Shown: one piece after another, positions 8,664-17,396 of the stretch
Position numbering within the stretch: position 1 is the first letter of the stretch
How the letters are laid out: every line of letters starts with the position of its first letter
Assembly (NCBI RefSeq): GCF_022436705.1
Contig: NZ_JAKUHT010000001.1
Coordinates: 248,001-312,000 of the forward strand
Direction: 5' to 3'
DNA length: 64,000 nucleotides
From: Nocardioides sp. CFH 31398
GTDB taxonomy: Bacteria > Actinomycetota > Actinomycetes > Propionibacteriales > Nocardioidaceae
Notes under the pieces: model-generated
Databases searched by the model: none
The model's input: only the letters and a program-made list of their open reading frames with translations
Told to the model about the DNA's origin: nothing
Program-made: the position numbers and the translations under genes

Positions 8664-9908
8664 TCAGCCCTGCTCGCGGGCGATGCAGGCGTTGAGGTCG
8701 CGGTTGTTCTGCGCGGCGTCCGGGTTGAGGATGCCGGCGACCAGGTCGAGCGGCCGCAGGCCCAGGATGTCCAGGCAGAGCAGGCGGGCCTCGGCGTAGG
8801 TCAGGAGGTCCTCCACCGGCTTCGTGGGGTTCCGGACCGGCGGCTGGGGCTCGGGCTCCTCCGTCGGGGGCTCGGTCGGCGGGGGCGTGGTGCCGCCGTC
8901 GTCCCCGCCGTCGCCCTCGTCGTCACCGCCACCGGGGTTCTCCGGCGTCCCCGGACCCTCGGTGCCCGGGTCGGTCGGCTCCACGGAGCCGCCGTCGCCC
9001 TCGTCACCGGGGGACGTCGGGCCGCCGGGCGGGGTCGTGCCGGGCGCGGTCGGGCCGTCGGCCTGCGGGGCGTCCTCGTCGGGGGTGAAGGTGTTGCCGG
9101 AGGCGGTGGCCGTCGGCACCGAGGAGTAGTCACCCTCGGAGTAGGCCTCCATGATCGACAGCACGAGGTCGACGTACTCGTCGGAGTTGTTGTAGCGGTA
9201 GACCGCCGCGCGCTGGCCCTGGGTGGTCGACAGGTCCTCGTTGCCGGAGCAGAGGTAGACCGCGCTCGCCAGGGCGGCGTCGTTGATGTTCTGCGGGTCG
9301 CGCTGGCCGTCGCCGTCGGCGTCCACGCCCACCACCGACCAGGTGGAGGGGATGAACTGCATCGGGCCGACCGCGCGGTCGAACTTCCGGTCGCCGTCGA
9401 GCTGGCCGGCGTCGGTGTCGGCGATGCGGGCCGTGCTGTTCGTGCCGTCGAGGGCGATGCCGATGATGCCGGGCTTCGCGACGCCCGCGGAGTTCAGCAC
9501 GTTGCCGTCGTAGCGGCCGTGGTCCGACTCCACGCGGCCGATCGCGGCCACGAGCTGCCAGGAGATGTTGCAGCCGGCGTCGGCACGGTTGATGACCGTC
9601 TCGGCACGCTGGTACGCCGCGAGGGCGGCGGCCGGGATGCCGTTCGTGGAGGCGGTGCGCACCGCGGCGGCGCTGCGGCCCGAGGGGACACCCGGGGCGA
9701 CCGCGCCGCGGCGCGACATGCTCGCCGGGGCCTCGATGGCCTCCGTGGGCACCTCGGTGCCGTCCGGGAGCTGGCCCTGGACCTCGTCGGCCACCTCCGC
9801 CAGCTGCGTGGTCGGCGTGGCCAGTCCTGCGGTCCACGCGGCGGACAGCAGGGCGAGCGGCACCAGAGTGAGGGCGCGCTGCGACCTACCGAACCGTCGT
9901 TGCGACAT
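8664..9908 (-). CDS. Secreted lytic murein transglycosylase (MltB/SLT-like)
   Basis: 414 residues. N-terminal Arg-rich segment plus a hydrophobic stretch (about residues 13-31) give a signal peptide or anchor. The catalytic domain spans about 90-260, with the likely catalytic glutamate E127 in VAAIGRVESDHGRY and the substrate-cleft motif GPMQFIPSTW. A long Pro/Gly/Thr/Asp/Glu linker (about 275-360) leads to a roughly 50-residue C-terminal module with two cysteines and no recognised family. It cleaves peptidoglycan glycan strands to 1,6-anhydro ends outside the membrane. The ATG at 9908 is preferred over 9923 because GGGGAG sits eight bases before it. Confidence 0.88.
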   Translation of the reverse strand: MSQRRFGRSQRALTLVPLALLSAAWTAGLATPTTQLAEVADEVQGQLPDGTEVPTEAIEAPASMSRRGAVAPGVPSGRSAAAVRTASTNGIPAAALAAYQRAETVINRADAGCNISWQLVAAIGRVESDHGRYDGNVLNSAGVAKPGIIGIALDGTNSTARIADTDAGQLDGDRKFDRAVGPMQFIPSTWSVVGVDADGDGQRDPQNINDAALASAVYLCSGNEDLSTTQGQRAAVYRYNNSDEYVDLVLSIMEAYSEGDYSSVPTATASGNTFTPDEDAPQADGPTAPGTTPPGGPTSPGDEGDGGSVEPTDPGTEGPGTPENPGGGDDEGDGGDDGGTTPPPTEPPTEEPEPQPPVRNPTKPVEDLLTYAEARLLCLDILGLRPLDLVAGILNPDAAQNNRDLNACIAREQG

Positions 9909-10228
9909 CCGTGTTCTCCCCATCCCCCGCGGGCTCTCCCGTGAGCCTGCGACTCGCTGTCATGCCGGTGGTGACCCGAGATGCCGCACCGGTGTGATAA
10001 CTCCAACGAAGTGTGCCACCTCCCGTTACGCACGAACCAGCGAACCGGGAGATGACCTCGCGGGGGCCATCACGTGAGCATCCTCACAAGTGAACGACTG
10101 TACCGCTCCGAGGGCCCCGGCCGCACCCCCCGTCGGCCATCCGAGGTGCGCTGACCTGCGCGGAAGTCCCGGCCCACCCCGTCGGCCCCTCCTGGAGCGG
10201 CCCTTGGTCGCTCGGCGATGATGGGGCC
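9909..10228. other. Divergent intergenic region (lytic transglycosylase / hemL)
   Basis: 320 bases without a gene. On the minus strand the transglycosylase leader can form a hairpin (arms near 9964-9970 and 9986-9992). I looked for the c-di-AMP (ydaO) riboswitch often found before cell-wall hydrolases and could not match its conserved segments. A candidate Rex operator lies at 10072-10089. GATGAT lies six bases before the hemL ATG, a weak leaderless -10 candidate. Confidence 0.4.
10072..10089 (+). promoter_or_regulatory. Candidate Rex operator upstream of hemL
   Basis: ACGTGAGCATCCTCACAA has the perfect inverted repeat GTGAG-n4-CTCAC with the same geometry as Rex sites (GTGAA-n4-TTCAC), but one base differs in each arm. 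It lies 140 bases before hemL. A plausible third Rex site; it could also belong to another regulator. Confidence 0.35.
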
Positions 10229-11548
10229 ATGGTCGAGGCCCGTACGACGTCCTCGCGCGCTCTGTTCGAGCGCGCCCTCGCCGTGACCCCCGGCGGCGTC
10301 AACTCGCCGGTGCGTGCGTTCAACGGCGTCGGCGGGACACCGCGCTTCATCGCGTCCGCGCAGGGGGCATGGCTGACCGACGCGGACGGCACCCGGTACG
10401 TCGACCTGATCGGGTCCTGGGGCCCCATGCTCCTGGGCCACGCGCACCCGGAGGTCGTCGCCGCGGTGACCGCGGCCGCCGCCCGCGGCACGTCGTACGG
10501 CACCCCGACGGTCCCCGAGCTCGAGCTCGCCGAGGAGATCGTCGCCCGGACGCCGATCGAGCGTGTCCGCCTCGTCTCCTCCGGCACCGAGGCCACCATG
10601 TCGGCCATCCGGCTGGCGCGCGGCTTCACCGGCCGCGACGTCGTCGTGAAGTTCGCGGGCTGCTACCACGGCCACGTCGACGCGCTCCTCGCCGCGGCCG
10701 GCTCCGGCGTCGCCACGTTCGCACGCTCCGGCTCCTCGGGGGTCCCCGAGTCCGCGACCGGCGAGACGATCGTGCTGCCCTACAACGACCGCGCCGCCGT
10801 CGAGGCCGCCTTCGCCGAGCACGGCGACCGCATCGCGTGCCTGGTGACGGAGGCGGCCGCCGGCAACATGGGCGTCGTCCCGCCCGAGCCCGGCTTCAAC
10901 CGGTTCCTGTCCGAGACCTGCGCCGCGCACGGCGCCCTCTTCGTCACCGACGAGGTGATGACGGGCTTCCGCGCCTCGGCCCAAGGCTACTGGGGGATCG
11001 ACGGTGCGGTCGAGGGCTGGCGCCCCGACCTCATGACCTTCGGCAAGGTGATGGGCGGCGGCTTCCCCGCCGCGGCCTTCGGTGGGCGCGCCGACGTCAT
11101 GGGCTCGCTCAGCCCCGACGGGCCCGTCTACCAGGCCGGGACGTTGTCGGGGAACCCCGTCGCGACCACCGCCGGGCTGACCACGCTGCGCCTCGCGACC
11201 CCCGCGGTCTACGAGCACCTCACGAAGGCCGGCGAGGTCGTGAAGCGCGCCGCGTCCGAGGCCCTCACCGAGGCGGGCGTGCCCCACCAGGTGCAGTCCG
11301 CCGGCACCATGTTCTCCGTCTTCTTCCGCTCCGGTCGGGTCACCGACTTCGAGGGCGCCTCCGGCCAGGACCTCACGGCGTACGCCGCGTTCTTCCACGC
11401 CATGCTGGACGCCGGCGTGCACCTGCCGCCCTCGGCGTACGAGGCGTGGTTCCTCTCCGCCGCCCACGACGACGAGGCCGTCGGCCGGATCGTCGAGGCA
11501 CTGCCCGCGGCCGCCCGGGCCGCCGCCGCGGCCCAGGGGGCCGCATGA
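10229..11548 (+). CDS. hemL: Glutamate-1-semialdehyde 2,1-aminomutase
   Basis: 439-residue PLP enzyme converting glutamate-1-semialdehyde to 5-aminolevulinate, the step after HemA. The PLP Schiff-base lysine is K273 in [33 protein letters not shown] binds the cofactor phosphate and TDEVMTGFR holds the pyridine-contact aspartate. It starts an operon with a histidine phosphatase and the cytochrome c maturation genes (ATGA overlap with the next gene), so heme supply and cytochrome c assembly are expressed together. Confidence 0.96.
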   Translation: MVEARTTSSRALFERALAVTPGGVNSPVRAFNGVGGTPRFIASAQGAWLTDADGTRYVDLIGSWGPMLLGHAHPEVVAAVTAAAARGTSYGTPTVPELELAEEIVARTPIERVRLVSSGTEATMSAIRLARGFTGRDVVVKFAGCYHGHVDALLAAAGSGVATFARSGSSGVPESATGETIVLPYNDRAAVEAAFAEHGDRIACLVTEAAAGNMGVVPPEPGFNRFLSETCAAHGALFVTDEVMTGFRASAQGYWGIDGAVEGWRPDLMTFGKVMGGGFPAAAFGGRADVMGSLSPDGPVYQAGTLSGNPVATTAGLTTLRLATPAVYEHLTKAGEVVKRAASEALTEAGVPHQVQSAGTMFSVFFRSGRVTDFEGASGQDLTAYAAFFHAMLDAGVHLPPSAYEAWFLSAAHDDEAVGRIVEALPAAARAAAAAQGAA

Positions 11549-12249
11549 GCGCGGGCACCGCGGCGCCGTCCGCCGACCGCACGGTGGTCCACCTGCTGCG
11601 GCACGGCGAGGTCCACAACCCCGACGGCATCCTCTACGGCCGGCTGCCGGGCTACCGCCTGTCCGCCCGCGGTCGCGCCATGGCGGAGCGGATCGCGACC
11701 TCGCTGGCCGACCGCGACATCGTGCACCTGCGGGTCTCGCCGCTGGAGCGCGCCCGCGAGACCGTCGCCCCGCTCGCCGCCACGCTCGGGATCACCCCGG
11801 AGATCGACGACCGCGTCATCGAGTCGTCGTCCAAGTTCGAGGGCACGCGGTTCGCGATCAACGACGGCGGCGCGCTGGGCCGCCCGTTGGCCTGGCGCCA
11901 CCTGCGCAACCCCGTCCGCCCGTCCTGGGGCGAGCCGTACGGCCAGATCGCGGCCCGCATGCTGGCCGGCGCGGCGGCCGCCCGCGACGCCGCCCGGGGC
12001 CACGAGGCCGTCGTGGTGTCCCACCAGCTGCCCATCTGGACCACCCGGCTGCGCGTCGAGGGCAAGAGCGTCTTCCTCCACGACCCGCGCCGGCGCCAGT
12101 GCACGCTGTGCTCGCTCACCTCGCTGCACTACGAGGGCGACCGCCTGGTCCGTCTCACCTACTCCGAGCCCGCCGGCGACATGATCCCGGCGCGCGACAA
12201 GAAGTCGCCGTTCAGCTCCGGCGGACGGCACGAGGAGCCTGTGCCCTGA
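11545..12249 (+). CDS. Histidine phosphatase family protein (phosphoglycerate mutase-like)
   Basis: 234 residues with the phosphohistidine motif LLRHGEV (H near residue 20), a second-half SPLERARET and a C-terminal VVVSHQLPI that supplies the second catalytic histidine. The substrate is unknown; family members range from phosphoglycerate mutases to broad phosphatases. Position between hemL and the cytochrome c maturation genes is, as I recall, conserved in actinobacteria, hinting at a role tied to that pathway, though none is established. The C-terminal roughly 20 residues are polar. Confidence 0.88.
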   Translation: MSAGTAAPSADRTVVHLLRHGEVHNPDGILYGRLPGYRLSARGRAMAERIATSLADRDIVHLRVSPLERARETVAPLAATLGITPEIDDRVIESSSKFEGTRFAINDGGALGRPLAWRHLRNPVRPSWGEPYGQIAARMLAGAAAARDAARGHEAVVVSHQLPIWTTRLRVEGKSVFLHDPRRRQCTLCSLTSLHYEGDRLVRLTYSEPAGDMIPARDKKSPFSSGGRHEEPVP

Positions 12250-12251
12250 CG

Positions 12252-12887
12252 ATGCCCGCCTCCGCCCGCCCAGCATCCCGCCCCCGACTGCTCGCCGTCC
12301 TGGGGGTGCTGGCCGCACTCCTGCTGAGCGGGTGCACCGAGCTGGAGGGCACCGGCGACAAGGGCTACATCACCGGCGACGGCCGGGTGCAGGAGGTCGC
12401 CCCCGACGACCGTGGGGCGCCCGTCGACCTGACCGGGGAGTCCCTCACCGGCGAGCCCCTCGACCTCGCGGACCTGCGGGGCGGTGTCGCGGTCGTGAAC
12501 GTCTGGTACTCCACCTGCCCCCCGTGCCGCGCCGAGCAGCCGGAGCTGACGTCCGCCGCGAACGCCGCCGAGGGGACGGCCGAGTTCGTCGGCCTCAACA
12601 TCCGCGAGTACGACACCTCGATGGGCCTCGCCTACAACCGCACCTTCGACGTGCCCTACCCGTCGTTCTTCTCGCCCGACGGCCAGGACCTGCTGGCGTT
12701 CAGCGGCACGCTGTCCCCGCAGTCGATCCCCAGCACGGTCGTGCTGGACGCCGAGGGCCGGGTCGCGGCCAGCATCATCGGGCCCCTGCCCTCCGAGCAG
12801 ACCCTTCTCACCCTCATCGACGACGTCGCCTCCGAGACGGGCGGCGGCCAGGACGGCACCCGGGACGGGGACGTGCGGCGTGGGTGA
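12252..12887 (+). CDS. TlpA/ResA-type thioredoxin lipoprotein
   Basis: 211-residue lipoprotein. A signal peptide ends in lipobox LLSG-C28, so it should be lipid-anchored outside the membrane. A thioredoxin-like domain follows with redox motif C89-P-P-C92 in VWYSTCPPCRAEQ and cis-Pro region SIPSTVV. It likely reduces the apocytochrome c CxxCH cysteines, fed with electrons by CcdA encoded next (8-base overlap), before heme ligation by ResB/CcsA. The residue before the motif is Thr rather than the usual Trp. Confidence 0.9.
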   Translation: MPASARPASRPRLLAVLGVLAALLLSGCTELEGTGDKGYITGDGRVQEVAPDDRGAPVDLTGESLTGEPLDLADLRGGVAVVNVWYSTCPPCRAEQPELTSAANAAEGTAEFVGLNIREYDTSMGLAYNRTFDVPYPSFFSPDGQDLLAFSGTLSPQSIPSTVVLDAEGRVAASIIGPLPSEQTLLTLIDDVASETGGGQDGTRDGDVRRG

Positions 12888-13641
12888 GTGGTTCGAGCAG
12901 ACGACGGCGTCGGGGTCCCTGGCCCTGGCGCTGCCGGTCGCGCTGCTGGCCGGGCTGGTCTCCTTCTTCTCGCCCTGCGTCATCCCGCTGCTGCCCGGCT
13001 ACCTGTCGTACGCCACCGGTCTGTCCGGTGCGGACCTCGCCTCGGGGGAGGCCGCCCAGCGCCGCGGTCGCATGCTGGCGGGCTCCCTGCTCTTCGTGCT
13101 GGGCTTCTCCACCGTCTTCGTCCTCATCGGCACGGCCTCCGGCGCGCTCGGCGAGGCCCTGGTGGTCTACCGGCGCGAGCTGACCGTGGGTCTCGGGATC
13201 CTGTCGATCGTGCTCGGCCTCGCCTTCGCCGGGTTCATCCCGTTCCTCCAGCGCGACGCCCGCGTGCACGCCGTCCCGCGCGTCGGCCTGGCCGCCGCGC
13301 CGTTCCTCGGCTTCCTGTTCGGGCTCGGCTGGACGCCGTGCATCGGGCCCACCCTCGGGATGATCTCGACCCTGGCCATCAACGAGGGCACCGCCGGCCG
13401 CGGTGCCGTGCTCTCGGCGGTCTACGCGCTCGGCATCGGGTTGCCGTTCGTCGTCGCCGCGCTGGCCTACCGCCGCTTCCTCGGCGCCGTCTCCTTCATC
13501 CGTCGCCACCAGGTCTGGGTGATGCGTCTCGGCGGCGCGATGATGGTGCTCACCGGGCTGGCGCTGCTGACCGGGTGGTGGGACGTCGCCGTCGCCTGGG
13601 TGCAGATCCACCTCGTCTCCGGGTTCGAGGTGGCCGTGTGA
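12880..13641 (+). CDS. ccdA: Cytochrome c biogenesis protein CcdA (thiol-disulfide membrane transporter)
   Basis: 253-residue membrane protein with about six hydrophobic segments. The two redox cysteines are C33 (SFFSPCVIPLLPGYLSY) and C154 (GWTPCIGPTLG), the DsbD/CcdA signature. It passes reducing power from cytosolic thioredoxin to the extracytoplasmic TlpA/ResA-like protein encoded just before. The GTG start overlaps the preceding stop; the end overlaps resB by GTGA. Confidence 0.94.
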   Translation: MGEWFEQTTASGSLALALPVALLAGLVSFFSPCVIPLLPGYLSYATGLSGADLASGEAAQRRGRMLAGSLLFVLGFSTVFVLIGTASGALGEALVVYRRELTVGLGILSIVLGLAFAGFIPFLQRDARVHAVPRVGLAAAPFLGFLFGLGWTPCIGPTLGMISTLAINEGTAGRGAVLSAVYALGIGLPFVVAALAYRRFLGAVSFIRRHQVWVMRLGGAMMVLTGLALLTGWWDVAVAWVQIHLVSGFEVAV

Positions 13642-15272
13642 GCACCGACGTCCGCCCCGAGGGCCACGTCGCCTCGTCGTCCCCGGTCGAGCCCGAGGCG
13701 CCGCGGCGCCCCGGTGACCTGACCTTCCGCGAGTCCCTGCGCTGGCTGTGGCGGCAGGTGACGTCCATGCGGACGGCGCTGGTCCTGCTGCTGATGCTCG
13801 CCCTGGCCGCGGTGCCGGGATCGGTGGTGCCGCAGTCCGACGTCGACGCCCTCGAGGTGACGCGCTGGCAGGAGGCGAACCCGCGGCTGACGCCGATCTA
13901 CGAGTGGCTCGGCCTGTTCAGCGTCTACGACTCGGTGTGGTTCTCGGCCATCTACATCCTGCTGATGGTCTCGCTGGTGGGCTGCATCCTCCCGCGGACG
14001 TTCGTCTACCTCCGCGCGCTCCGCTCGCGCCCGGCCCGGGCGCCGCGCTACCTCACCCGGCTGCCCGACTCCACGTCGTGGACCACCGACGAGGACGTCG
14101 AGACCGTCCTGGCCCGGGCGCGGGAGGTGCTGCGGAAGCGCCGCTACCGCGTCGACGCGACCGACGAGACCGTCGCCTCCGAGCGCGGCTACCTGCGCGA
14201 GGCGGGCAACCTCGTGTTCCACGTCTCGGTGCTGGTGGTGCTCGCCGGGGTGGCCTGGGGCGGGCTGTTCGGGTACCAGGGAGGGGTGATCGTGCTGCAG
14301 GGCGGAGGGTTCTCCAACAACCTCACCCAGTACGACGACTTCGCGCCCGGCGACCTGTTCGACCCCTCCGAGATGGAGCCGTTCTCCTTCGACGTCACCG
14401 ACTTCGACATCGACTGGCTCACCGACGGCCCCCGGGCGGGCATGGCGCAGAAGTTCGTGTCGCACCTCGACTACCGCGAGACCCCCGACAGCCCGGTGCA
14501 GAGCTACGACCTGCGGGTCAACCACCCGCTGACCATCGGCGACACCGATGTGTTCCTCATCGGGCACGGCTACGCCCCGGTCATCACCGTCCGGGACGCC
14601 GAGGGCAACGTCGTCTCCTCCGGTCCCAAGCCGTTCCTGCCGTCCGACCCGTCGTTCCGGTCGTTCGGGGTCGTCGCCGCGCCCGACGCCCAGCCGCAGC
14701 AGATCGGGCTGGAGGGCGAGTTCTACCCGACGTACGCCTTCACGCCGGACCGCGGACCGTTCTCCGCGTTCGGCGACGCGGTCAACCCGGCGATCGTGAT
14801 GCAGGCCTACGTCGGCGACCTCGGCCTCGACGACGGCGTGGGCCAGTCGGTGTACGTCCTCGACAAGGACGACGCCGAGCTGGTCGAGAACCCCGACGGC
14901 TCCCTCTTCCGCATCGAGCTGGCCCCCGGGCAGAGCGTCGAGCTGCCCAACGGCGCCGGGAGCGTCAGCTTCGACGGCGTCCAGCGCTGGAACCGCATCC
15001 AGATCAGCCAGACGCCGGGCAAGGGCCTCGCGCTGACCGGGGTGATACTGGCCCTGGTGGGTCTGCTGGGCTCGCTGTTCATCCGGCCGCGCCGGGTGTG
15101 GGTCCGGGCCCGCGAGCGCGGCGGGTCGACGTACGTCGAGGTGGCGGCGCTGGACCGCTCCGGCGGCCAGGAGATCACCGAGGAGCTCGACCGGGTGGTC
15201 GCCGCGATGCGCGGCACGGACCCGGACACCGCGCCGGACACCGATCCGGAGACGAAGGGGAGCAAGCCATGA
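13638..15272 (+). CDS. resB: Cytochrome c biogenesis protein ResB (System II)
   Basis: 544-residue membrane protein. Three hydrophobic segments lie in the N-terminal part (about residues 45-65, 95-120, 195-220), a large extracytoplasmic domain follows, then a final membrane helix near 470-490 and a cytosolic Arg-rich tail. ResB works with CcsA as the heme exporter and synthetase of System II cytochrome c maturation. The extreme C-terminus is an Asp/Pro/Thr repeat-like tail. It overlaps ccdA (GTGA) and ccsA (ATGA). Confidence 0.93.
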   Translation: MSTDVRPEGHVASSSPVEPEAPRRPGDLTFRESLRWLWRQVTSMRTALVLLLMLALAAVPGSVVPQSDVDALEVTRWQEANPRLTPIYEWLGLFSVYDSVWFSAIYILLMVSLVGCILPRTFVYLRALRSRPARAPRYLTRLPDSTSWTTDEDVETVLARAREVLRKRRYRVDATDETVASERGYLREAGNLVFHVSVLVVLAGVAWGGLFGYQGGVIVLQGGGFSNNLTQYDDFAPGDLFDPSEMEPFSFDVTDFDIDWLTDGPRAGMAQKFVSHLDYRETPDSPVQSYDLRVNHPLTIGDTDVFLIGHGYAPVITVRDAEGNVVSSGPKPFLPSDPSFRSFGVVAAPDAQPQQIGLEGEFYPTYAFTPDRGPFSAFGDAVNPAIVMQAYVGDLGLDDGVGQSVYVLDKDDAELVENPDGSLFRIELAPGQSVELPNGAGSVSFDGVQRWNRIQISQTPGKGLALTGVILALVGLLGSLFIRPRRVWVRARERGGSTYVEVAALDRSGGQEITEELDRVVAAMRGTDPDTAPDTDPETKGSKP

Positions 15273-16309
15273 GCAACGCCGCGTGGGAGAGCCTGAGCAA
15301 CCAGGCGGTGGCGGCCGCCGGTGTCGTCTACTTCCTGGCCCTGCTGGCGCACCTCGTCGAGTGGTCGGCGCTGCGGCGGCTGCCGGTCGCGAAGGCGGAG
15401 CGCCAGCCGGTCGGGGCGGGCGCCCCGGTGCCCGCCGACGACACCACGACGACGGGCGACCTCGAGTCCGCCCACCACCGGTCGGCGATGTTCGGCCGTC
15501 TCGGCCTCCTCCTCACCGTCCTGGCCTGCGCGATCCACTTCGTGGCGCTGCTCGGCCGCGGTCTCGCGGCGGACCCGGTGCGGGTCCCCTGGGGCAACAT
15601 GTACGAGTTCACGCTCTCGGGCACGTTCTTCGTGACGCTGATCTTCCTCGTCGTCCGGCAGCGCCTGCGTCTCGCCTGGATGGCCCCGATCGTGGTCGGC
15701 ACCGTCCTGACGCTGCTGATGATCGACGTGATCTGGCTGCACGAGGAGGTCGCCCCGCTCACCGAGGCGCTCTACTCGCCGTGGCTGGTCATCCACGTCG
15801 TCTCCGCGGTCATCGCGACCGCGGCGTTCACCCTCGGCGGCCTGCTGTCGGTGCTCTACCTGCTCAAGGAGCGGCAGCTCGCCCGGGGCGGCGGCACCAC
15901 CGGCTACCTCGCGCGCGTGCCCGAGCCCGCCGCCCTCGACCGGACGGCGTACCGCCTGCACGCCTTCGCCTTCCCGGTGTGGACCTTCGCCGTCCTCATC
16001 ACCGGCCCGATCTGGGCGCACGAGGCGTGGAGCCGCTACTGGAACTGGGACCCCAAGGAGGTGTGGGCCTTCATCACCTGGGTGGTGTACGCCGCCTACC
16101 TCCACGCCCGCGCCACGGCCGGGTGGAAGGGTCGCAACGCGGCCTACCTGGCGCTGCTCGGCACGGCGACCCTGTGGTTCAACTTCATCGGGATCAACTT
16201 CTTCTCGACCACCAGCCAGCACTCCTACGCCGACGCCCCGCCAGCCGTCGTCCGGACGGTCGACCCCGGCGCCGCCGACGCCGCGCACGACCCGCTCGTC
16301 GGGGTCTAG
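15269..16309 (+). CDS. ccsA: Cytochrome c biogenesis protein CcsA/ResC
   Basis: 346-residue polytopic protein with the WWD-type heme-handling motif W-N-W-D-P-K-E (about 258-264), WGNMYEF near 108 and conserved histidines near 176 and 251 that probably ligate heme. With ResB it presents heme to apocytochrome c outside the membrane. An insert of about 30 polar residues (45-75) follows the first helix. A good AAGGGGAG ribosome site lies in the end of resB. It is the last gene of the hemL operon and is followed by repeat array 2. Confidence 0.95.
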   Translation: MSNAAWESLSNQAVAAAGVVYFLALLAHLVEWSALRRLPVAKAERQPVGAGAPVPADDTTTTGDLESAHHRSAMFGRLGLLLTVLACAIHFVALLGRGLAADPVRVPWGNMYEFTLSGTFFVTLIFLVVRQRLRLAWMAPIVVGTVLTLLMIDVIWLHEEVAPLTEALYSPWLVIHVVSAVIATAAFTLGGLLSVLYLLKERQLARGGGTTGYLARVPEPAALDRTAYRLHAFAFPVWTFAVLITGPIWAHEAWSRYWNWDPKEVWAFITWVVYAAYLHARATAGWKGRNAAYLALLGTATLWFNFIGINFFSTTSQHSYADAPPAVVRTVDPGAADAAHDPLVGV

Positions 16310-16372
16310 GGCAGCGGGACGCCCCCGGGGTTTGTCTTGGCCTCGGGGTCTCTTGCGACCCGGGGGCCGCGG

Positions 16373-16691
16373 GTTTCACCAGCCGGCTAGTGAAACCCCG
16401 ACCTGGCGGCCGAAACTTCGTGGGCCACGTCGGCGGATCACCAGCCGGCTGGTGAAACCCCGACTGGGCGGACGAACCCGCGACTGGGCAGACGAAACTT
16501 CGTGGGCCACGTCGGTGGATCACGGGTCGGCTGGTGAAACCCCGACTGGGCGGACGAACCCGCGACTGGGCGGACGAAGCTTCGTGGGCCACGTCGGTGG
16601 ATCACGGGTCGGCTGGTGAAACCCCGACTGGGCGGACGAAGCTTCGTGGGCCAGGTCGGGGCATCACCAGCCGGCTGGTGAAACCCCCCAG
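16373..16691. repeat. Palindrome-headed repeat array 2 between convergent genes
   Basis: The gap 16310-16735 has no gene. Five copies of a head around GGCTGGTGAAAC lie at 16385, 16447, 16529, 16611 and 16673, spaced 62, 82, 82, 62. The outer and second heads are part of palindromes (CACCAGCCGGCTGGTG at 16439-16454 and 16665-16680). The body contains a roughly 20-base sub-repeat CGACTGGGCGGACGAA, whose duplication explains 62 versus 82. It lies between ccsA and a minus-strand gene, tail to tail. A possible ccsA terminator hairpin lies just before, near 16339-16367. Confidence 0.85.
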
Positions 16692-16735
16692 GAGCACCAC
16701 GACCACCACGCCAACCCAGGCGGGCGGGAAGAGGC

Positions 16736-17068
16736 TCAGGCCTCGCCGGTACGGCGCGCGTCGTCGTCCGGCTTGCGCTCGGGGTCGGCGTCGGGCTCGG
16801 ACGCCGGGCCGGTGTCCTCGGCGTCGGCCGCCGGGGCGGGCGGGGTCGTCTCGGGCGGCGGGGTGGGGCCGGACGGCTTGCGGTGGCGCTTCTCGCGGTC
16901 CAGCTTCCACAGGAAGTCGGGGTCGTCGTCGGGCCCGAGGGGCCGCTTCGGCGGGGGCGGGACGGCGCCGCCGCCCCCTGCTCCGCCTGCTGCGCGCCGC
17001 TGACCCGCACGGATCAGCAGGTAGACCGCGAGGCCGACCAGGGCGACGACGAGCAGGAACTTCAGCAC
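16736..17068 (-). CDS. Small membrane-anchored protein with disordered acidic/basic tail
   Basis: 110 residues: an N-terminal membrane helix (about 3-19) followed by a Gly/Pro-rich then highly charged tail ([18 protein letters not shown] and many Asp/Glu/Pro). No family recognised. The short conserved-looking element around DFLWKLD may be a binding motif. The GTG start is supported by TACGCT six bases upstream, implying a leaderless transcript. It diverges from the DUF4229-like gene. Confidence 0.7.
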   Translation of the reverse strand: MLKFLLVVALVGLAVYLLIRAGQRRAAGGAGGGGAVPPPPKRPLGPDDDPDFLWKLDREKRHRKPSGPTPPPETTPPAPAADAEDTGPASEPDADPERKPDDDARRTGEA

Positions 17069-17074
17069 GCCTCA

Positions 17075-17123
17075 AGCGTAGGCACTGGGTGGTCACGCCG
17101 AGGGCGGAACCCGACCGTAGGCT
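17075..17123. promoter_or_regulatory. Divergent leaderless -10 elements
   Basis: TACGCT on the minus strand (17075-17080) and TAGGCT on the plus strand (17118-17123) each lie six bases before a start codon (17068 and 17130). Confidence 0.5.
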
Positions 17124-17129
17124 CGGGGC

Positions 17130-17396
17130 ATGAAGGAGTTCGCCGTCTACACCGGGCTGCGGATCGGGCTGTTCGCGGCGTCGTACGCCCTCGTCGGGGG
17201 GATCTGGCTGATCTTCACCCGCGACCGGCTGCCGCTGATCCTCCCGCTGCTGGCCGCGCTCGTCATCTCCGGCATCGCGTCGTACTTCCTGCTGGACCGC
17301 CAGCGCGACGCCCTCGCGCTGCGCATCCAGGGCGGTGCCGACAAGGCGAACCGCAAGCTCGAGGAGCGCCGCGCCCGCGAGGACGGCGGCCTCTGA
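17130..17396 (+). CDS. DUF4229-like small membrane protein
   Basis: 88 residues with two membrane helices (about 8-30 and 34-54) joined by a short basic turn (FTRDRLP), then a charged cytosolic tail ([18 protein letters not shown]). This matches the DUF4229 layout seen in actinobacteria, often near menaquinone genes; the function is unknown. Start supported by the leaderless -10 at 17118-17123. Its TGA overlaps a CTG that may start the next gene. Confidence 0.8.
   Translation: MKEFAVYTGLRIGLFAASYALVGGIWLIFTRDRLPLILPLLAALVISGIASYFLLDRQRDALALRIQGGADKANRKLEERRAREDGGL

Noticed and set aside
9909..10080. c-di-AMP (ydaO) riboswitch before the lytic transglycosylase
   Set aside because: Expected from gene type, but its conserved segments could not be found; only a short hairpin is visible.
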